In this document: positions 32,414 to 35,489 of the stretch, in pieces | How positions within the stretch are numbered: the first letter of the stretch is position 1 | Layout: every line of letters starts with the position of its first letter | From: an uncultured Muribaculaceae bacterium | GTDB lineage: Bacteria; Bacteroidota; Bacteroidia; Bacteroidales; Muribaculaceae | Assembly: GCA_947628285.1 (NCBI GenBank) | Contig: CANQZK010000003.1 | Location: forward strand, 1-35,489 | Direction: 5' to 3' | DNA length: 35,489 nucleotides | Position numbers and translations under genes: made by a program | Notes under the pieces: generated by a model | Seen by the model: only the letters and a program-made list of their open reading frames with translations | Database searches by the model: none | Told to the model about the DNA's origin: nothing

Positions 32414-32788
32414 TTATTTGAGTTCGATTTCAGCGCCGGCTTCTTCGAGTTCTTTCTTCAGAGCCTCGGCTTCGTCTTTGGTAGCGCCTTCCTTGACTAC
32501 GCTGGGAGCATTGTCAACGAGTTCCTTGGCTTCCTTGAGGCCCAGGTTAGCTACGTCCTTAACTTTCTTTACGACCTGCAGTTTGTTTGCACCTGCGCTC
32601 TTGAGCACTACGTCGAACGAGGTCTTTTCTTCAGCGGCAGCGGCGCCGGCGGCGGGACCTGCGGCTACAGCTACAGCGGCAGCAGCGGGTTCGATGCCGT
32701 ATTCGTCCTTGAGGATCTGAGCGAGTTCGTTTACTTCCTTTACAGTGAGGTTAACAAGTTGTTCAGCAAAAGCTTTTAAATCTGCCAT
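32414..32788 (-). CDS. rplL: 50S ribosomal protein L7/L12
   Basis: 124 aa; '[44 protein letters not shown]'. Confidence 0.99.
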   Translation of the reverse strand: MADLKAFAEQLVNLTVKEVNELAQILKDEYGIEPAAAAVAVAAGPAAGAAAAEEKTSFDVVLKSAGANKLQVVKKVKDVANLGLKEAKELVDNAPSVVKEGATKDEAEALKKELEEAGAEIELK

Positions 32789-32858
32789 TTTTGTATTTGT
32801 TTTGTTTTGTTATTGATTCGTTGTTTTTATGCGGAGAGAGGTTGTGGGTTTACCAAAT

Positions 32859-33380
32859 TTATTCTTTGGTCGAGAGGGTCTCTAAGATGCCATGCAGCTT
32901 GGTAGCGCCTGACTGAAGAGCGGACACGACATTCTTGGCGGGCGACTGCAGCAGGGCCACAACGTCGGCGATGAGTTCGTGCTTGCTCTTGATTGCTGCC
33001 AGGGCGTCCAGCTGGTCGGGACCTACGTATACGGTCTCTTCGACATAAGCGGCCTTCAGGGCGGGCAGTTTGTCGTCCTTGCCCACAAAATCCTTCAGCA
33101 GTTTGGCAGGTGCGTTGCCCACATTGGTGCACATCAGTGATGTGGCGCCGTGGAGCACCGGATAGAGTTCTTCGTAGTTGCCGTCAAGCGATTCCAGAGC
33201 CTTGTGCAGCAAGGTGTTCTTGACCACCATCAGTTTGATGTCGGCCTTGAAGCAGGCACAGCGCAGTGCGCTTGTCTTCTCGGCTCCCAGTCCGGCGGTC
33301 TCCACCAAATAGAAGCCGCTGTACTCCTTCAGAGTATCGGCAATGTTTGCTATAACCTTTGCTTTATCTTCCTTTTTCAT
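32859..33380 (-). CDS. rplJ: 50S ribosomal protein L10
   Basis: 173 aa, L10-like, conserved position between rplA and rplL. Confidence 0.97.
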   Translation of the reverse strand: MKKEDKAKVIANIADTLKEYSGFYLVETAGLGAEKTSALRCACFKADIKLMVVKNTLLHKALESLDGNYEELYPVLHGATSLMCTNVGNAPAKLLKDFVGKDDKLPALKAAYVEETVYVGPDQLDALAAIKSKHELIADVVALLQSPAKNVVSALQSGATKLHGILETLSTKE

Positions 33381-33399
33381 TTTCTCGGGTGTTTAAGGG

Positions 33400-34095
33400 T
33401 TAAGCTTCAACCGATTTGGCGTCGACCTTCAGGCCCGGGCTCATGGTTGAAGAAAGATAAATGCTCTTGATATAGGTACCCTTGGCGGTGGCGGGCTTCA
33501 GCTTGATCAGCGTGTTGATGAACTCGCGGGCGTTGTCGCGCATCTGCTCGGGGGTGAAGGACACCTTGCCGATTGATGTGTGAACAATACCGTTCTTGTC
33601 AACCTTGAAGTCGATCTTACCTTTCTTGACCTCTTCGACAGCCTTGGCTACGTCGACGGTCACGGTGCCGCTCTTGGGGTTAGGCATCAGGCCGCGGGGA
33701 CCGAGGATACGGCCCAGGGCACCGATCTTACCCATGATGGCGGGCTGAGTGATGATCACATCGACATCGGTCCAGCCACCTTTGATCTTGTTGATATATT
33801 CGTCCAGGCCCACGTAGTCGGCGCCGGCAGCCTTGGCGGCTTCCTCGGCGTCGGGGGTGCACAGTACCAGTACGCGGATGGTCTTGCCCGTGCCGTGAGG
33901 CAGGGTAACGACGCCACGTACCATCTGATTGGCCTTGCGGGGATCCACACCTAAACGCACGTCGATATCCAGCGATGCGTCGAATTTGGTAAAGGTGATT
34001 TCCTTAACCTTCTCTACGGCTTCCGCCAAGGTGTAGGTTTTCCCGGCTTCAATCTTTGCAAGGGCCAACTTTTGGTTCTTCGTAAGCTTACTCAT
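33400..34095 (-). CDS. rplA: 50S ribosomal protein L1
   Basis: 231 aa; '[30 protein letters not shown]', '[18 protein letters not shown]'. Confidence 0.99.
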   Translation of the reverse strand: MSKLTKNQKLALAKIEAGKTYTLAEAVEKVKEITFTKFDASLDIDVRLGVDPRKANQMVRGVVTLPHGTGKTIRVLVLCTPDAEEAAKAAGADYVGLDEYINKIKGGWTDVDVIITQPAIMGKIGALGRILGPRGLMPNPKSGTVTVDVAKAVEEVKKGKIDFKVDKNGIVHTSIGKVSFTPEQMRDNAREFINTLIKLKPATAKGTYIKSIYLSSTMSPGLKVDAKSVEA

Positions 34096-34115
34096 TTCGT
34101 AATTGAAGTTTTATG

Positions 34116-34556
34116 TTATTTACCGGGGAAATCGCCTTTAACGGTGATACCCATACTTCTGGCCGTACCGGCTACCATACGCATGGCAGACTCTACAGTA
34201 AAGCAGTTCAAATCAGGCATCTTGTCGGCAGCAATGGCCTGCACCTGTTCCCATGTGATTTCAGCCACTTTGTTACGGTTGGGTTCCTTGGAGCCTTTCT
34301 TAACTTTAGCGGCTTCCTTGAGCTGGATAGCTACAGGGGGAGTCTTTACGATAAAGTCGAATGATTTGTCGGTGTAGTATGTGATCACTACAGGCAGAAT
34401 CTTACCGGCTTTGTCCTGTGTGCGGGCATTGAATTGCTTGCAGAATTCCATGATGTTGATACCCTTCGAGCCCAGTGCGGGGCCTACGGGAGGCGAAGGA
34501 TTTGCAGCTCCGCCTTTAATCTGCAATTTGATTTGTCCAGCAATTTCTTTAGCCAT
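34116..34556 (-). CDS. rplK: 50S ribosomal protein L11
   Basis: 146 aa; '[39 protein letters not shown]'. Confidence 0.99.
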   Translation of the reverse strand: MAKEIAGQIKLQIKGGAANPSPPVGPALGSKGINIMEFCKQFNARTQDKAGKILPVVITYYTDKSFDFIVKTPPVAIQLKEAAKVKKGSKEPNRNKVAEITWEQVQAIAADKMPDLNCFTVESAMRMVAGTARSMGITVKGDFPGK

Positions 34557-34624
34557 TGTAAAAACTAATTAAAAAAAATTGAATATATGGCGCTTGTTAA
34601 TCCGGCGTGCGTAACCTGGCCAGC

Positions 34625-35182
34625 TCACTCGCGCTCTACCTGCGAATTGTCGAGTTCCAACGGATTGGGACGACCGAAAATCTTGACCATCACGACAAGC
34701 TTCTTCTTCTCGCGGTCAACCTTCTCGATAACGCCGTTGAAGCCGTTGAAGGGGCCCTCGTTGACCTTGACGGTCTCGCCTACTATGTAGTCGTTGACTT
34801 CGTTATCCTCGGCGGCTTCAAGCTCATCGGCCGCACCAAGCATGCGCATGACCTCGCTCTCACGCAGGCGCTCGGGCTGGCTGCCCTTATCGCGTCCGCG
34901 CAGGAAGTCAATTACATTTGTGGTGTTGGTGAGCAGATGTATCACTTCGCCGCGAAGGTCAGCCTCGATGAATACGTAACCGCTGTAAAGATTGCGTTCT
35001 TTGACAATCTTCTTGCCGTTGCGTACTGCCATAACCTTCTCGGTGGGAATCAATACCTGAAACAAATAGTTGCCAAGATCGGTATTCTTGATCTGTGCGT
35101 CGAGAATCTCCTTAACCTTGGCTTCTTTTCCGGAAATGGCACGCAGTACGTACCAGCCCCTTTTTGATTCTGATTTTTCCAC
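34625..35182 (-). CDS. nusG: Transcription termination/antitermination protein NusG
   Basis: 185 aa; N-terminal 'WYVLRAISGKEAKVKEIL'; KOW region 'GETVKVNEGPFNGFNGVIEKVDREKKKLVV'. Confidence 0.98.
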   Translation of the reverse strand: MEKSESKRGWYVLRAISGKEAKVKEILDAQIKNTDLGNYLFQVLIPTEKVMAVRNGKKIVKERNLYSGYVFIEADLRGEVIHLLTNTTNVIDFLRGRDKGSQPERLRESEVMRMLGAADELEAAEDNEVNDYIVGETVKVNEGPFNGFNGVIEKVDREKKKLVVMVKIFGRPNPLELDNSQVERE

Positions 35183-35207
35183 TTTCCGATTAAGTTTACG
35201 AGGTTGA

Positions 35208-35402
35208 TTACAAGTTGTATACGAGGTGCATCAGGGCGTCGACAACCTGGTCCATGACGAAAATTATCAGAGCGATAATAACGGAAGCAATCATCACGAG
35301 AATCGCAGATTTTACGACCTGCGATTTTGTAGGCCAGGAAGTCTTGTAACGCAGTTCGTCGTATGACTCCTCTATATTCGTAAGTAGTTTAAGTTTCTTC
35401 AT
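35208..35402 (-). CDS. secE: Preprotein translocase subunit SecE
   Basis: Short single-TM protein next to nusG; 'YDELRYKTSWPTKSQVVKSAILVMIASVIIALIIFVMDQVVDALM'. ATG at 35402 preferred to the TTG at 35408. Confidence 0.95.
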   Translation of the reverse strand: MKKLKLLTNIEESYDELRYKTSWPTKSQVVKSAILVMIASVIIALIIFVMDQVVDALMHLVYNL

Positions 35403-35416
35403 TTTCAAAAATTAAG

Positions 35417-35489
35417 CACGGGAAGAGAGGCTCGAACTCCCGACACCTGGTTTTGGAGACCAGTGCTCTACCGACTGAGCTATTCCCGT
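35417..35489 (-). tRNA. tRNA-Trp (anticodon CCA), reaching the window edge
   Basis: Reverse complement folds as ACGGGAA-TA-GCTC...GAGC-A-CTGGT-CTCCAAA-ACCAG-GTGTC-GGGAG-TTCGAGC-CTCTC-TTCCCGT-G; CCA end not encoded (followed by CTT). Confidence 0.96.

Overview
35.5-kb Bacteroidales chromosome segment, probably Muribaculaceae-like (an inference from protein style, C-terminal tails and -33/-7 promoters). Right end, minus strand: the conserved block tRNA-Trp, secE, nusG, rplK, rplA, rplJ, rplL, rpoB, rpoC. Left and middle accessory part: (i) a minus-strand three-gene operon of secreted glycan-directed proteins (a FIVAR/beta-trefoil-like protein, an internally duplicated binding-module protein, and a GH43 exo-beta-1,3-galactanase-like enzyme) with no SusC/SusD in the window; (ii) a plus-strand alpha/beta hydrolase followed by an RND efflux system in OMF-MFP-RND order; (iii) a minus-strand transmembrane TPR-LuxR-type regulator divergent from a plus-strand three-gene operon of secreted proteins (Omp28-like thioredoxin fold, propeller-like, anchor-J/Fn3). 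All six large secreted proteins end in a similar short tail resembling a type A T9SS sorting domain. The most notable non-coding signals are a nested REP/BIME-like inverted repeat between convergent operons, a divergent regulatory region with two exact N20-spaced Bacteroidetes promoters and a GC-rich dyad, a dyad upstream of the hydrolase gene with possible leaderless transcription, and a 14-bp-stem hairpin between rplL and rpoB. No CRISPR array, transposase, rRNA or clear pseudogene was seen.
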